A stretch of 6,252 nt of DNA from Pontiellaceae bacterium (GTDB taxonomy: Bacteria; Verrucomicrobiota; Kiritimatiellia; Kiritimatiellales; Tichowtungiaceae), in contig JALOTS010000140.1 of NCBI GenBank assembly GCA_025457785.1, positions 1-6,252 of the forward strand. Reading direction: 5' to 3'. Shown here piece by piece: positions 6,194-6,252 of this stretch. Every line of letters begins with the position of its first letter. Position 1 is the stretch's first letter. The notes under the pieces are model-generated. The model did not search any database and was not told where the DNA came from. It saw nothing but the letters and a program-made list of their open reading frames with translations. The position numbers and the translations under genes were made by a program.

Positions 6194-6252
6194 CGGAGTC
6201 GGCTGCCGAAGCGGGAAGGGGCGCGCCTCCGGGCGACCCTAGCCCCGGGCGT
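6194..6252. other. Short GC-rich tail after the plus-strand fragment
   Basis: These last 59 bases are very GC-rich. Small complementary pieces are present (GGGGC at about 6218-6222 against GCCCC at about 6242-6246, and CGCC with GGCG), but there is no T-run, so I do not call a terminator. Confidence 0.4.

Noticed and set aside
1..6252. CRISPR array, tRNA/rRNA gene, toxin-antitoxin pair or phage-defence system
   Set aside because: I saw no regularly spaced repeats, cloverleaf or rRNA-like segments, and none of the proteins carries nuclease, helicase, reverse transcriptase or toxin motifs.

Overview
The window reads as bacterial DNA from a member of the PVC group, most likely Kiritimatiellota or a neighbouring Verrucomicrobia-type lineage. 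That is inferred from protein style: an Asp23-like protein next to a PfkB kinase, and a large secreted protein with BACON-like repeats, a MAM-like domain, a DxDxDG calcium-type segment and a conserved-looking C-terminal beta domain. No rRNA, tRNA or CRISPR was seen, so the lineage stays a guess.

Layout. Bases 1-158 hold the 3' end of a plus-strand gene resembling the Asp23/Gls24 envelope-stress family. Four bases later a complete plus-strand PfkB-family sugar kinase begins (163-1083). It converges on a minus-strand polytopic membrane protein (1080-2795) that looks like a GT-C type glycosyltransferase; the two genes share a palindromic TTAA as both stop codons. Upstream of the membrane protein lies a 79-bp REP/MITE-like inverted repeat (2851-2929), then a minus-strand NAD-dependent sugar-nucleotide epimerase/dehydratase (2963-3949). 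Bases 3950-4278 contain no intact gene, but on the minus strand they keep the last ~30 codons of a GT4-type glycosyltransferase, a remnant of a lost gene. Bases 4279 to ~5860 (minus) encode the C-terminal ~525 residues of a large modular extracellular protein. From ~5846 to 6193 the coding strand flips: a plus-strand, GC-rich fragment encodes the end of a different secreted protein with an Ig-like repeat.

Working together. The epimerase, the GT-C-like membrane protein and the GT4 remnant suggest an eroded cell-surface glycan region: the epimerase would supply an activated sugar and the membrane protein would transfer a lipid-linked sugar. The kinase and the Asp23-like gene look like a separate housekeeping operon.

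The point most worth checking is the head-to-head join near 5845-5870. Two unrelated secreted-protein genes meet inside beta-strand codons, with no start, no intergenic DNA and a jump in GC. This is either an assembly/amplification chimera or a real rearrangement, and the sequence alone cannot tell which. I found no convincing undescribed multi-gene system.
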